Shown here: one piece after another, positions 1 through 8,637 of the stretch | Position numbering within the stretch: position 1 is the stretch's first letter | Layout: each line of letters begins with the position of its first letter | Origin: Rhodopseudomonas pentothenatexigens | Lineage (GTDB): Bacteria > Pseudomonadota > Alphaproteobacteria > Rhizobiales > Xanthobacteraceae | Assembly (NCBI RefSeq): GCF_900218015.1 | Contig: NZ_UFQQ01000033.1 | Span: forward strand, 1-48,163 | Direction of reading: 5' to 3' | Length of the DNA stretch: 48,163 nucleotides | Made by a program: the position numbers and the translations under genes | The notes under the pieces: generated by a model | What the model was told of the DNA's origin: nothing | What the model saw: only the letters and a program-made list of their open reading frames with translations | The model's database searches: none

Positions 1-77
1 TCGTACTCGGCCATCAGAAACCGCCATTTCTGGATGTAATTCCGCTCGATCGTCCGGTCGAAACTGTTGTCGCGCAT
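1..77 (-). CDS. Unidentified protein, N-terminal fragment cut by the window edge
   Basis: An ATG at 77-75 on the minus strand is preceded by a good ribosome binding site (AGGGAGG about 5 bases away) and opens a frame that runs off the left edge. The visible 25 residues begin MRDNSFDRTIERNYIQKWRF and are polar and charged, with no signal peptide. I do not recognise the family from this stub. The reading frame is supported only by the start and the binding site, so the call is tentative. Confidence 0.5.
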   Translation of the reverse strand, partial: MRDNSFDRTIERNYIQKWRFLMAEY

Positions 78-170
78 CGAAGCCTCCCTGATGGGTGGAT
101 TCGATCACCGAATTATTGAACTTGCACAGCAATGACGGGGAGGGGTTGTCTGAATGGCTTTATGCCACGC

Positions 171-2288
171 TCACGCTTCGGCGTCAGCCTTACCGACGGC
201 CCACAGCGCGAACGCATAGACGATCGCGATTTCGTCGAGGCGGCTGAAGCGGCCGGAGGCGCCGCCGTGGCCGGCGCCCATGTTGATGCGCAGCAGCACC
301 GGGCCGCCGCCGGTCATGGTGGCGCGCAGCCGCGCGACCCATTTGGCGGGCTCCCAATAGGTGACGCGCGGATCGGTGAGGCCACCCATCGCCAGGATCG
401 CCGGATAGTCCTTTGCGGCGACGTTGTCGTAGGGCGAATACGACAGGATGGTCTTGAAGTCGGCTTCGCTCGCAATCGGATTGCCCCACTCCGGCCACTC
501 GGGAGGGGTCAGCGGCAGGGTGTCGTCCAGCATGGTGTTGAGCACGTCGACGAACGGCACCTCGGCGACGATGCCGGCGAACAGTTCTCCGGCGCGATTG
601 GCGACGGCGCCCATCAGCATGCCGCCGGCGCTGCCGCCGTGGGCGACGATGCGCTTGGGCGAGGTGTAGTTCGCAGCACACAGCGCGCGGGCACTGGCGG
701 CGAAGTCGTCGAACGAGTTGGTCTTCTTCTCGCGCTTGCCGTCGAGATACCAGCCCCAGCCCTTGTCGGCGCCGCCGCGGATATGGGCGATCGCATACAC
801 GAAGCCGCGATCGACCAGCGACAGCGCGTTGGCCGAAAAGCCGGCGCCCATCGCATGGCCGTAGGAGCCGTAGCCATACAGCAGCAGCGGCGCCTTGCCG
901 TCGAGCTCGAGGCCGGCCCGATGCAGGATCGACACCGGCACCTCGGCGCCGTCGTCCGCCTTCGCCATGATCCGGGTGGTGACGTAATCGGCCGGGTTGT
1001 GGCCGGACGGAATCTCCTGGCGCTTGCGCAAGACGCGCTGCCGCGTCGCCATGTCGTAGTCATAGACTTCCGACGGCGTCGTCATCGACGAATACGAGAA
1101 CCGTAAGTTGGTGGTGTCGAACTCGTAGCCGCCGATAGTGCCGAGCGAATACGCGGTCTCGGCGAACGCGATGGCGTGTTCGTCGCCACTCTTGAGATCG
1201 CGGATGGTGATCGACGGCAGCGCATTGGCGCGCTCCAGCCGGATCAGGTGGCCGGTGGTGAGATCGAAATCGATCACATAGATGCCGGCGCGATGCGGGA
1301 TCAGGTCACGCCAGTTGTTGCGGGTCGGCTCAGCCAGCGGCGCGGTGACGATCTTGAAGTCGATCGCGCCGTCGGCATTGGTCAGGATGAACAGTTCGTC
1401 GCCGCGGTCGCCGAGCGAATACTGCACGCCGAGTTCGCGCTTGGCGACCAGACGCGGCGGCGCGGTCGGATCGGAGACGTCGATCAGTCGCTGCTCGGAA
1501 GTCTCGTGATCGCCGCCGGCGATGACGCAGAACCGGCCGCTGGTGCTCTCGTGGATGTGAGTGAACCAGCCGGAATCCGGCTCTTCGTAAATCAGGAGGT
1601 CGTCGGCCTGCTTCGTGCCGAGCTTGTGCAGCCACACCTGCATCGGGCGGTGGTTGTCGTCGAGCTTGACGTAGAAGAACGCGCTCGAATCCGCGGTCCA
1701 CACCAGGCCGCCGTCGGTCTCCTCGACCACGTCGGGCAGGTCCTGCTTGGTCGCCCAGTCGCGGACGCGGATGGTGTAGTATTCGGAGCCCTTGGTGTCG
1801 GCGCTCCAGCCTTCGAGCTTATGATCGAGCGAATGCCGGCGGTCGCCGAACTGGAAGTAGTCGTGGCCCTTGGCGAGCTCGTCGCCGTCGAGGATGATGT
1901 CGATCTCGCCGCTGCCGTCGCGCGCGACGCGGCCGTACAGCGGATGCTGGCCGCCCTCGCGATATTTGCGCAAGTAAGCGTAAGGCCCATCCGGCGACGG
2001 GACGCTGGAATCGTCCTCCTTGATCCTGCCGCGCATCTCGGCGACCAGCTTCTTCTGCAAACTCGTGGTGTGGCCGAGCACGCTGTCGGTGTAGCCGTTC
2101 TCGGCCTCGAGATAGCTGCGGATGTCCGGCTCGAGCAGCGAGGGATCGCGCAGCACCTCCTGCCAGTTCGGATCCTTCAGCCAGGCATAGTCGTCGGTCA
2201 GCGTGATGCCGTGGGTGGTGAAGCTATGCGGACGGCGCGGCGCGACCGGCGGTTGCTGGTTGGCGGCACGGGGCAGGGCAGAGGTCAT
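171..2288 (-). CDS. ptrB: Oligopeptidase B (S9A prolyl oligopeptidase family)
   Basis: Serine peptidase of the S9A family; members cut short peptides, in oligopeptidase B after Arg or Lys, and act in the cytoplasm or periplasm. The 705-residue length fits the family. The N-terminal two thirds is the beta-propeller lid. The alpha/beta-hydrolase domain carries the nucleophile in GGSAGG (Ser553), an Asp in the TDPRV motif (Asp639) and a His in GAGHGG (His674), a complete triad. No signal peptide is apparent, so a cytoplasmic location is likely. The start at 2288 leaves 129 bases to the divergent DapA-family gene at 2418. The gene seems intact and monocistronic. The exact peptide specificity is inferred from the family, not visible in the sequence. 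Confidence 0.9.
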   Translation of the reverse strand: MTSALPRAANQQPPVAPRRPHSFTTHGITLTDDYAWLKDPNWQEVLRDPSLLEPDIRSYLEAENGYTDSVLGHTTSLQKKLVAEMRGRIKEDDSSVPSPDGPYAYLRKYREGGQHPLYGRVARDGSGEIDIILDGDELAKGHDYFQFGDRRHSLDHKLEGWSADTKGSEYYTIRVRDWATKQDLPDVVEETDGGLVWTADSSAFFYVKLDDNHRPMQVWLHKLGTKQADDLLIYEEPDSGWFTHIHESTSGRFCVIAGGDHETSEQRLIDVSDPTAPPRLVAKRELGVQYSLGDRGDELFILTNADGAIDFKIVTAPLAEPTRNNWRDLIPHRAGIYVIDFDLTTGHLIRLERANALPSITIRDLKSGDEHAIAFAETAYSLGTIGGYEFDTTNLRFSYSSMTTPSEVYDYDMATRQRVLRKRQEIPSGHNPADYVTTRIMAKADDGAEVPVSILHRAGLELDGKAPLLLYGYGSYGHAMGAGFSANALSLVDRGFVYAIAHIRGGADKGWGWYLDGKREKKTNSFDDFAASARALCAANYTSPKRIVAHGGSAGGMLMGAVANRAGELFAGIVAEVPFVDVLNTMLDDTLPLTPPEWPEWGNPIASEADFKTILSYSPYDNVAAKDYPAILAMGGLTDPRVTYWEPAKWVARLRATMTGGGPVLLRINMGAGHGGASGRFSRLDEIAIVYAFALWAVGKADAEA

Positions 2289-2408
2289 CGGCAGGTCTCG
2301 TTCAGGGTGGGTCGGGCAGGCTTAGCACGTTTCCGCCTTGCGGCGCCGGGCGGATTGCGCTGGATAGGCGCCGGGCGCCGGTTCCGGCGGCCCGATGTGG
2401 ACAAGTGA

Positions 2409-3296
<888 letters not shown>

Positions 3297-3318
3297 GTAC
3301 GCCACGCGTCGCAGCGCG

Positions 3319-3473
3319 CTCCCCTCCCCCTTGCGGGGAGGGGTAGGGGGTGGGGGTCCCCAGGCACGGCTTGTCTTTGGGTCGTTCAACTCTGCCGTTG
3401 TCACGTTGACGGTCGCACCGCTTCGCTCGTGGCACCCCCACCCCCGCCCCCTCCCCGCAAGGGGGAGGGGAGA
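3319..3473. repeat. Long GC-rich inverted repeat between dapA-like and coxL-like genes
   Basis: The 250-base gap holds two arms of about 40 bases, at about 3319-3359 and 3433-3473, that are near-perfect reverse complements. Each arm also contains its own small stem (CTCCCC...GGGGAG around CTTGCGGGGAG). The arms enclose about 73 bases with no gene. This looks like a dispersed palindromic intergenic element of the Bradyrhizobiaceae rather than a simple terminator. It could still stop transcription from the upstream gene. Confidence 0.75.
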
Positions 3474-3547
3474 AGAGGCACCCCTCTTGGCGTACCGCTC
3501 GGTTCTCCGCTAAAACTGCGGTCAAGCAAGCAACAAAAGGAAACGGC

Positions 3548-5878
3548 ATGAACATTCTCCCCGGCTCGATGCGGTTCGGCGCGGGTCAGCCCGTCAAGCG
3601 TCTGGAAGATCAGCGCCTGCTCACCGGGCACGGCGGCTATCTCGACGACAAGGCCGCCGACGGGGCGTTGTGGCTGGTGGTGATGCGGTCGCCGCATGCG
3701 CATGCCGATATCGTTTCGATCGACACCGAGGCGGCGAAGGCGATGCCGGGCGTCGAAGCAGTGCTGACCGGCGCCGATCTCGTCGCCGACGATGTCGGCA
3801 CCATCCCGACGCTGCCGATCTTCAAGCGGCCGGACGGCTCGCCGATGGCGCTGCCGCTGCGCCGGCTGCTGGCGCACGAGAAAGTCCGCTTCGTCGGCGA
3901 GCCGGTCGCCGCCGTGGTCGCGACCTCGCAGCTCGCCGCGCAGGCGGCGATCGAGGCGATCGCGGTCGAGTACCACGAACTGCCGGCGGTGACCGATCCG
4001 ACCGCGGCGATCCAGCCCGGCGCGCCGGCGGTGTGGGCCGAGACACCCGACAACATCGTGGCCGCGATGAGCTATGGCGATGCCGCCAAGGTCGATGCTG
4101 CGTTTGCCAGCGCCGCCCACACCGTGTCGCTCGATCTCGTCAGCCAGCGGCTGATCCCGTCGGCGATGGAGCCGCGCTCGACCATTGCGGAGATCGAGAA
4201 GAAGACCGGCCGGCTGATCCTGCACACCCAGTCGCAGACACCGGGCCAGACCCGCGACGCGCTCGCCGAGGCCATTCTGAAGCGGCCGAAGGACAGCATC
4301 CAGGTGCTGGTCGGCGACATCGGCGGCGGCTTCGGTCAGAAGACCGGGGTCTATCCGGAAGACGCGCTGGTCGCCTATGCGGCAGTGAAGCTGAACCGCA
4401 AGATCCGCTGGCGCGGCGACCGGACCGACGAATTCGTCGGCGGCACCCATGGCCGTGACCTGACCTCGACCGCCTCGCTCGCGCTCGACGCCAAGGGCAA
4501 GGTGTTGGCCTATCGCGTCACCTCGATCGGCGGCACCGGGGCCTATCTGGCCGGTGCCGGCGTGATCATCCCGCTGGTGCTCGGCCCGTTCGTGCAGACC
4601 GGCGTGTATCACCTGCCGGTGGTGCATTTCGACATCAAGGCGGTGATGACCCACACCGCGCCGGTCGGCGCCTATCGCGGCGCCGGGCGCCCGGAGGCGG
4701 TGTACATCGTCGAGCGGTTGATGGACGCTGCGGCGCGCAAGCTGAATATGGATCCGCGCGCGATCCGCAAGATCAACTACATCAAGCCGTCGCAACTGCC
4801 CTACACCAACGCGGTCGGGCAGGTGTACGACAGCGGTGCGTTTGCCCACATGATGGACCGCGCTGCCGAACTGTCCGACTGGGACGGCTTCAAGGCGCGC
4901 AAGAAGGCGGCGCAGAAGAAGGGCCTGCTCTACGGCCGCGGCGTCACCAGCTACATCGAATGGACCGGCGGCCGCGCCCACACCGAGAACGTCAAGCTGC
5001 ACGCCACCGCCGAAGGCCGCGTCGTGCTGCATTCCGGCACCCAGGCGATGGGGCAGGGGCTGGAGACCACCTACACTCAGATGATCGCTGCGGCGCTCGA
5101 GATTCCGCTCGACAAGATCGATGTCGTGCAGGGCAACACCGATTTGGCGGTCGGCTTCGGCAGCGTCGGCTCGCGCTCGCTGTTTGTCGGCGGCACCGCG
5201 GTGGCGGTGGGAAGCGCCGACATGATCACGAAGGCGCGCGAGAAGGCGGCCAACATCCTCGAAGCCTCGATCGAGGACATCGAGTATTCGGGCGGCATGC
5301 TGACCATCGCCGGCACCGACCGCAAGATCAGCCTGTTCGAGATCGCCGCCAAGGAGAAGGGCGCGCGCCTCAGCGTCGACTCCACCGGCGAAGTCGATGG
5401 CCCGAGCTGGCCGAACGGCGCGCATATCTGCGAAGTCGAGGTCGACCCCGAGACCGGCGTCAGCCGGGTGGTGCGCTACATCACGGTGGACGACGTCGGC
5501 AATGCGGTGAATCCGATGCTGGTCGCCGGCCAGATCCACGGCGGCGTCGCCCAGGGCGTCGGCCAGGCGCTGTACGAGAACGCCGCCTACAACGACGACG
5601 GCCAGCTCCTGACCGCGAGCTATCTCGACTACTGCATCCCGCGCGCCGACAATCTGCCGCCGATCAACGTTACGCTCGACCCGTCGGCGCCGTGCAAGAC
5701 CAATCCGCTCGGTGCCAAGGGCTGCGGCGAGTCCGGCGCGATCGGCGGTCCGCCCTGCGTGGTGCACGGCGTGCTCGACGCGCTGGCTCCGCTCGGCGTC
5801 ACCACGCTGAACACGCCGCTGACCCCGGAAAAGGTCTGGCGTGCGATCCAGGATGCCAAGTCGGCCCAGGCGGCTTAG
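3548..5878 (+). CDS. Molybdenum hydroxylase large subunit, CoxL-like form II (xanthine dehydrogenase family)
   Basis: Molybdopterin cytosine dinucleotide-binding large subunit of the xanthine dehydrogenase/CO dehydrogenase family, 776 residues. The active-site loop reads AYRGAGRPE (about residue 375); true form I CO dehydrogenase has AYRCSFR, so the Cu-binding Cys is absent and this is a form II member, more likely an aldehyde or N-heterocycle dehydrogenase. The catalytic Glu lies in GCGESGAIGG (about residue 727). These enzymes normally need a [2Fe-2S] small and an FAD medium subunit, but neither flanks this gene: upstream is a repeat and downstream is lemA. Partner subunits must lie elsewhere, or the gene is an orphan. 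A purine-rich binding site (AAAAGGAAA) precedes the ATG. Confidence 0.88.
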   Translation: MNILPGSMRFGAGQPVKRLEDQRLLTGHGGYLDDKAADGALWLVVMRSPHAHADIVSIDTEAAKAMPGVEAVLTGADLVADDVGTIPTLPIFKRPDGSPMALPLRRLLAHEKVRFVGEPVAAVVATSQLAAQAAIEAIAVEYHELPAVTDPTAAIQPGAPAVWAETPDNIVAAMSYGDAAKVDAAFASAAHTVSLDLVSQRLIPSAMEPRSTIAEIEKKTGRLILHTQSQTPGQTRDALAEAILKRPKDSIQVLVGDIGGGFGQKTGVYPEDALVAYAAVKLNRKIRWRGDRTDEFVGGTHGRDLTSTASLALDAKGKVLAYRVTSIGGTGAYLAGAGVIIPLVLGPFVQTGVYHLPVVHFDIKAVMTHTAPVGAYRGAGRPEAVYIVERLMDAAARKLNMDPRAIRKINYIKPSQLPYTNAVGQVYDSGAFAHMMDRAAELSDWDGFKARKKAAQKKGLLYGRGVTSYIEWTGGRAHTENVKLHATAEGRVVLHSGTQAMGQGLETTYTQMIAAALEIPLDKIDVVQGNTDLAVGFGSVGSRSLFVGGTAVAVGSADMITKAREKAANILEASIEDIEYSGGMLTIAGTDRKISLFEIAAKEKGARLSVDSTGEVDGPSWPNGAHICEVEVDPETGVSRVVRYITVDDVGNAVNPMLVAGQIHGGVAQGVGQALYENAAYNDDGQLLTASYLDYCIPRADNLPPINVTLDPSAPCKTNPLGAKGCGESGAIGGPPCVVHGVLDALAPLGVTTLNTPLTPEKVWRAIQDAKSAQAA

Positions 5879-5955
5879 AACCTCAACGCCCGCAATACCG
5901 ACAAAGACACACCGGCGCATGCTATGCTGCGCCGGTTCGCGTGCGGGAGAGATCG

Positions 5956-6570
5956 ATGCGGAAGTTTCTGACGGTGCTGGCGGCGCTCGCCACCCTGAGC
6001 CTGAGCAATTGCGGCTACAACACCATCCAGAGCGAAGACCAGGAGGTGAAGTCGACCTGGTCGGAGGTGGTGAACCAGTATCAGCGGCGTGCCGATCTGG
6101 TGCCGAACCTCGTCAATTCGGTGAAGGGTTTCGCGCAGCAGGAAAAGGACGTGCTGCTCGGCGTCACCAACGCCCGCGCCAAGGTCGGCAGCATCCAGGC
6201 GACGCCCGAGGTGCTGAGCGATCCCGCCGCATTCCAGAAATTCCAGCAGGCGCAAGGCGAATTGTCCAGCGCGCTGTCGCGGCTCCTGGTCGTCACCGAG
6301 AACTATCCGCAGCTCAAGTCGGATGAACTGTTCAAGAACCTGATGGCGCAGCTCGAAGGCACCGAGAACCGCATCACGGTGGCGCGCAACCGCTACATCA
6401 AGGCTGTAGCGGCCTACAACGTCACGGTGCGCTCGGTGCCGACCAATTTCACCGCAATGCTGTTCGGCTACAAGGAGAAGCCGAACTTCACGGTGGAGAA
6501 CGAGAAGGAAATCTCGACGGCGCCGAAGGTGGACTTCACTCCGGCGCCGGCCCCGGCTCCGGCCAAGTAA
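5956..6570 (+). CDS. LemA family lipoprotein
   Basis: LemA proteins are membrane-anchored alpha-helical proteins found beside TPM-domain proteins; their role is unsettled. The chosen ATG at 5956 gives 204 residues, the usual family length. It starts with a charged/hydrophobic signal ending in a lipobox (LSNC) at about residue 19, so it is probably lipid-anchored. The conserved LemA core RRADLVPNLVNSVKGF and NARAKVG follows. The C-terminus is a short Pro/Ala tail. The same frame is open far upstream, but that part is antisense-like shadow within the coxL-like gene. It is followed 4 bases later by a TPM-domain gene, so the two are surely co-transcribed. Confidence 0.9.
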   Translation: MRKFLTVLAALATLSLSNCGYNTIQSEDQEVKSTWSEVVNQYQRRADLVPNLVNSVKGFAQQEKDVLLGVTNARAKVGSIQATPEVLSDPAAFQKFQQAQGELSSALSRLLVVTENYPQLKSDELFKNLMAQLEGTENRITVARNRYIKAVAAYNVTVRSVPTNFTAMLFGYKEKPNFTVENEKEISTAPKVDFTPAPAPAPAK

Positions 6571-6574
6571 GGCG

Positions 6575-7483
6575 ATGATCGCGACGATGCGCGCCGTCCG
6601 CGCCGCGGGCCTCGCGCTGCTGCTGTGCGTGATCGCCGCGGCGCTGGCTCCGTTCGCGCGGGCCGAGGTCGCGGTGCCGGCGCTGACCGGTCGCGTCGTC
6701 GATCAGACCGGCACGCTGTCGGCCGATGCGGTGGCACGGCTCGATCAGAAGCTGAAGGCGTTCGAGGCGCGGAAGGGCAGCCAGATCGCGGTGCTGATTG
6801 TGCCGACGACGCAGCCCGAGGCGATCGAGCAGTTCTCGATCCGGGTCGCCGAAATCTGGAAGATCGGCCGGAACAAGGTCGATGACGGCGCGATCCTGCT
6901 GATCGCCAAGAACGATCGCAAGCTGCGTATCGAGGTCGGCTACGGCCTCGAAGGCGCGCTGCCGGACGTCACCGCCAAACGCATCATCGACGAGATCATC
7001 ACGCCGAAATTCAAGGCCGGCGATTTCGACGGCGGCGTCGAGGCCGGCGTCGACCGGATGATCGGCGTGATCGACGGAGAGCCGCTGCCGGCGCCGCAGC
7101 CGCAGCACGAGTGGTCGTCGCCGGAATCGATGGACGAACTGACCGGCTGGGCGATCCCGCTGTTGTTCGGCACGCTGGTACTCAATGGCTTCTTGAAGGC
7201 GGCGCTCGGCCGCGTCGCCGCCTCCGGGCTCACCGGCGTCATCGTCGGCGCGGTGGCGATGCTGTTCGGCCTGGTGTGGTACATCGCGCTGGTCGCGGGC
7301 TGCGCCGCGTTCCTGCTGGCGCTGTTCATCGATCTGTTCGGCGGACCGACGATCTCCTCCGGGCGCCGCGGCGGCTGGTCCGGCGGTGGGGGGGCGTGGT
7401 CGAGCGGGTCGGGCAGCAGCGGCGGCGGCTTCAGCGGCGGGGGCGGCAGCTTCGGCGGCGGCGGCGCCTCGGGCAATTGGTGA
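6575..7483 (+). CDS. TPM-domain membrane protein (YgcG family) with Gly/Ser-rich tail
   Basis: A 302-residue protein with an N-terminal signal peptide (cleavage near ARAEV, about residue 30), a periplasmic TPM domain (about residues 35-170, with GRVVDQTG and VGYGLEGALPD as family marks), two hydrophobic segments at about 190-255, and a tail made almost only of Gly and Ser ending in GASGNW. This is the standard YgcG layout. Known TPM domains have been linked to acid phosphatase activity or photosystem repair; the bacterial role is unknown. It starts 4 bases after the lemA stop. LemA plus TPM is a recurrent pair thought to act in the envelope. Confidence 0.9.
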   Translation: MIATMRAVRAAGLALLLCVIAAALAPFARAEVAVPALTGRVVDQTGTLSADAVARLDQKLKAFEARKGSQIAVLIVPTTQPEAIEQFSIRVAEIWKIGRNKVDDGAILLIAKNDRKLRIEVGYGLEGALPDVTAKRIIDEIITPKFKAGDFDGGVEAGVDRMIGVIDGEPLPAPQPQHEWSSPESMDELTGWAIPLLFGTLVLNGFLKAALGRVAASGLTGVIVGAVAMLFGLVWYIALVAGCAAFLLALFIDLFGGPTISSGRRGGWSGGGGAWSSGSGSSGGGFSGGGGSFGGGGASGNW

Positions 7484-7496
7484 GCGGAGATACGCG

Positions 7497-7994
7497 ATGG
7501 GCATCCGGCGGATCGGCAAGCACCTGTTCACCAGCCGCGGCAAGGTTCACCGCGCGTTCTCGCCCGATGCTTTCGACGCGATCGAACGCGCCATCAAGGC
7601 GAGCGAGACCCGCCACGCCGGGCAGATCCGCTTCGTCGTCGAGGGGGCGCTCGACGGCGCGCCGCTGTTCCGCGACCAGCCGGCGCGCGAACGCGCGCTC
7701 GACATCTTCTCGCAGCTTCGGATCTGGGACACCGAGCACAACAACGGTGTGCTGATCTATCTGCTGCTCGCCGACCACAACGTCGAAATCATCGCCGACC
7801 GCGGCATCGATGCGCGGGTCGGCGCCGAGGCGTGGGAAGCGATCTGCCGAGAGATGGAGGCGGAGTTTCGCCAAGGCCGGTTCGAGCAGGGCGTGCTGCG
7901 CGGCATCGACCGTATCACCGCGCATCTGGCCGAGCACTTTCCGCGTAACGGCCCCAACGACAACGAACTGCCCGACGCGCCGGTGGTGGTGTAG
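7497..7994 (+). CDS. Second TPM-domain protein, apparently cytosolic
   Basis: 165 residues from the ATG at 7497. The TPM fold marks are present (HAGQIRFVVEG, NNGVLIYLLLADHNVEIIADRGI) but there is no signal peptide, membrane segment or Gly-rich tail, so this copy seems to be soluble. It begins 13 bases after the stop of the membrane TPM gene, with GGAGA upstream of the ATG, making a lemA-TPM-TPM operon. A GC-rich hairpin follows at 7996-8020. Function is unknown; it may partner the membrane copy from the cytoplasmic side, which is inference. Confidence 0.85.
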   Translation: MGIRRIGKHLFTSRGKVHRAFSPDAFDAIERAIKASETRHAGQIRFVVEGALDGAPLFRDQPARERALDIFSQLRIWDTEHNNGVLIYLLLADHNVEIIADRGIDARVGAEAWEAICREMEAEFRQGRFEQGVLRGIDRITAHLAEHFPRNGPNDNELPDAPVVV

Positions 7995-7995
7995 A

Positions 7996-8020
7996 GCGGC
8001 TCTGCTTTAGATAGAGCCGC
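7996..8020 (+). terminator. Hairpin at the end of the lemA-TPM operon
   Basis: GCGGCTCT at 7996-8003 pairs perfectly with AGAGCCGC at 8013-8020 across a 9-base loop, starting just after the stop codon. No T-run follows, so it may only slow or protect the transcript. The gap to the next gene (7995-8186) otherwise shows only an AT-rich stretch before the Rrf2 gene and a minus-strand open frame discussed in the findings. Confidence 0.45.
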
Positions 8021-8169
8021 GCCGCGGCATGCCCTCCACGGGCAGCCTTGAGGTTGAGGAGGCGCGAAGCGACGTCCCGCCGCGTCGTCTCGGCCGCGGC
8101 CTTTTCGAACTTCTCGTTCATCATTCTGGAATGCGCTGGGCCGCGGCCCCTTGCGCTTGCGACTAATTC

Positions 8170-8186
8170 GTAATATTAAAAGTTAC
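8170..8186 (+). promoter_or_regulatory. Candidate operator of the Rrf2-type gene
   Basis: GTAA (8170-8173) and TTAC (8183-8186) form an inverted repeat with a 9-base spacer, directly in front of the ATG at 8187, in an AT-rich patch that stands out from the GC-rich surroundings. Rrf2 proteins commonly bind such short AT-rich dyads and repress themselves. No ribosome binding site is obvious in this stretch. Confidence 0.35.
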
Positions 8187-8627
8187 ATGAAACGAGACAG
8201 CCGTCTGTCGTCGGTGTTGCACGCGCTGCTGCATATGGCGGAGCGCGGCGAGCCGATGACTTCCGAAACGCTCGCGGTCTGCATGTGTACCAATCCGGTG
8301 GTGGTGCGGCGGACGATGGGCCTGCTGCGCGATGCCGGGCTGGTCGCGTCCGCCCGCGGGCCGTCTGGTGGGTGGCAGATCGTCGCCGATCTGAACTCGG
8401 TCACCTTGCGCGATCTCTACGATGCGCTCGGCGAGCCGACGGTGTTCGCGATCGGCAACCGCCACGAAGCGCCGCAATGTCTGGTCGAGCAGGCGGTGAA
8501 CGCCGCGCTCGACGACGCGTTCGCCGACGCTGAAGCGCTGCTGCTGGACCGGCTCGGCAAGATCACGCTGGCCAGATTGTCGGCCGACTTCAACCGCCGC
8601 TACGCTGCGCATCGGACGCGCGCCTGA
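8187..8627 (+). CDS. Rrf2 family transcriptional regulator
   Basis: A 146-residue winged-helix protein. Family marks are the N-terminal LSSVLHALLHMA helix, VVVRRTMGLLRDAGLVASARGPSGGW (helix-turn-helix and wing) and the LYDAL region. It has Cys in CMC (about residues 32-34) and one in QCLVEQ, but not the three-Cys cluster of IscR/NsrR, so it is closer to the cluster-less YwnA-like branch, where redox-active Cys or a small ligand may be sensed. It ends 10 bases before a CPYC flavoprotein on the same strand; Rrf2 regulators often control such a neighbour. The start at 8187 was chosen because earlier codons in frame have no family similarity. Confidence 0.85.
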   Translation: MKRDSRLSSVLHALLHMAERGEPMTSETLAVCMCTNPVVVRRTMGLLRDAGLVASARGPSGGWQIVADLNSVTLRDLYDALGEPTVFAIGNRHEAPQCLVEQAVNAALDDAFADAEALLLDRLGKITLARLSADFNRRYAAHRTRA

Positions 8628-8637
8628 GGGAGTTCAC

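Noticed and set aside
3401-5920. 839-residue open frame on the minus strand opposite the CoxL-like gene
   Set aside because: GC-rich codon use leaves long antisense frames open; the product is Arg/His/Gly-rich with no domain, and the plus strand encodes a clear family.
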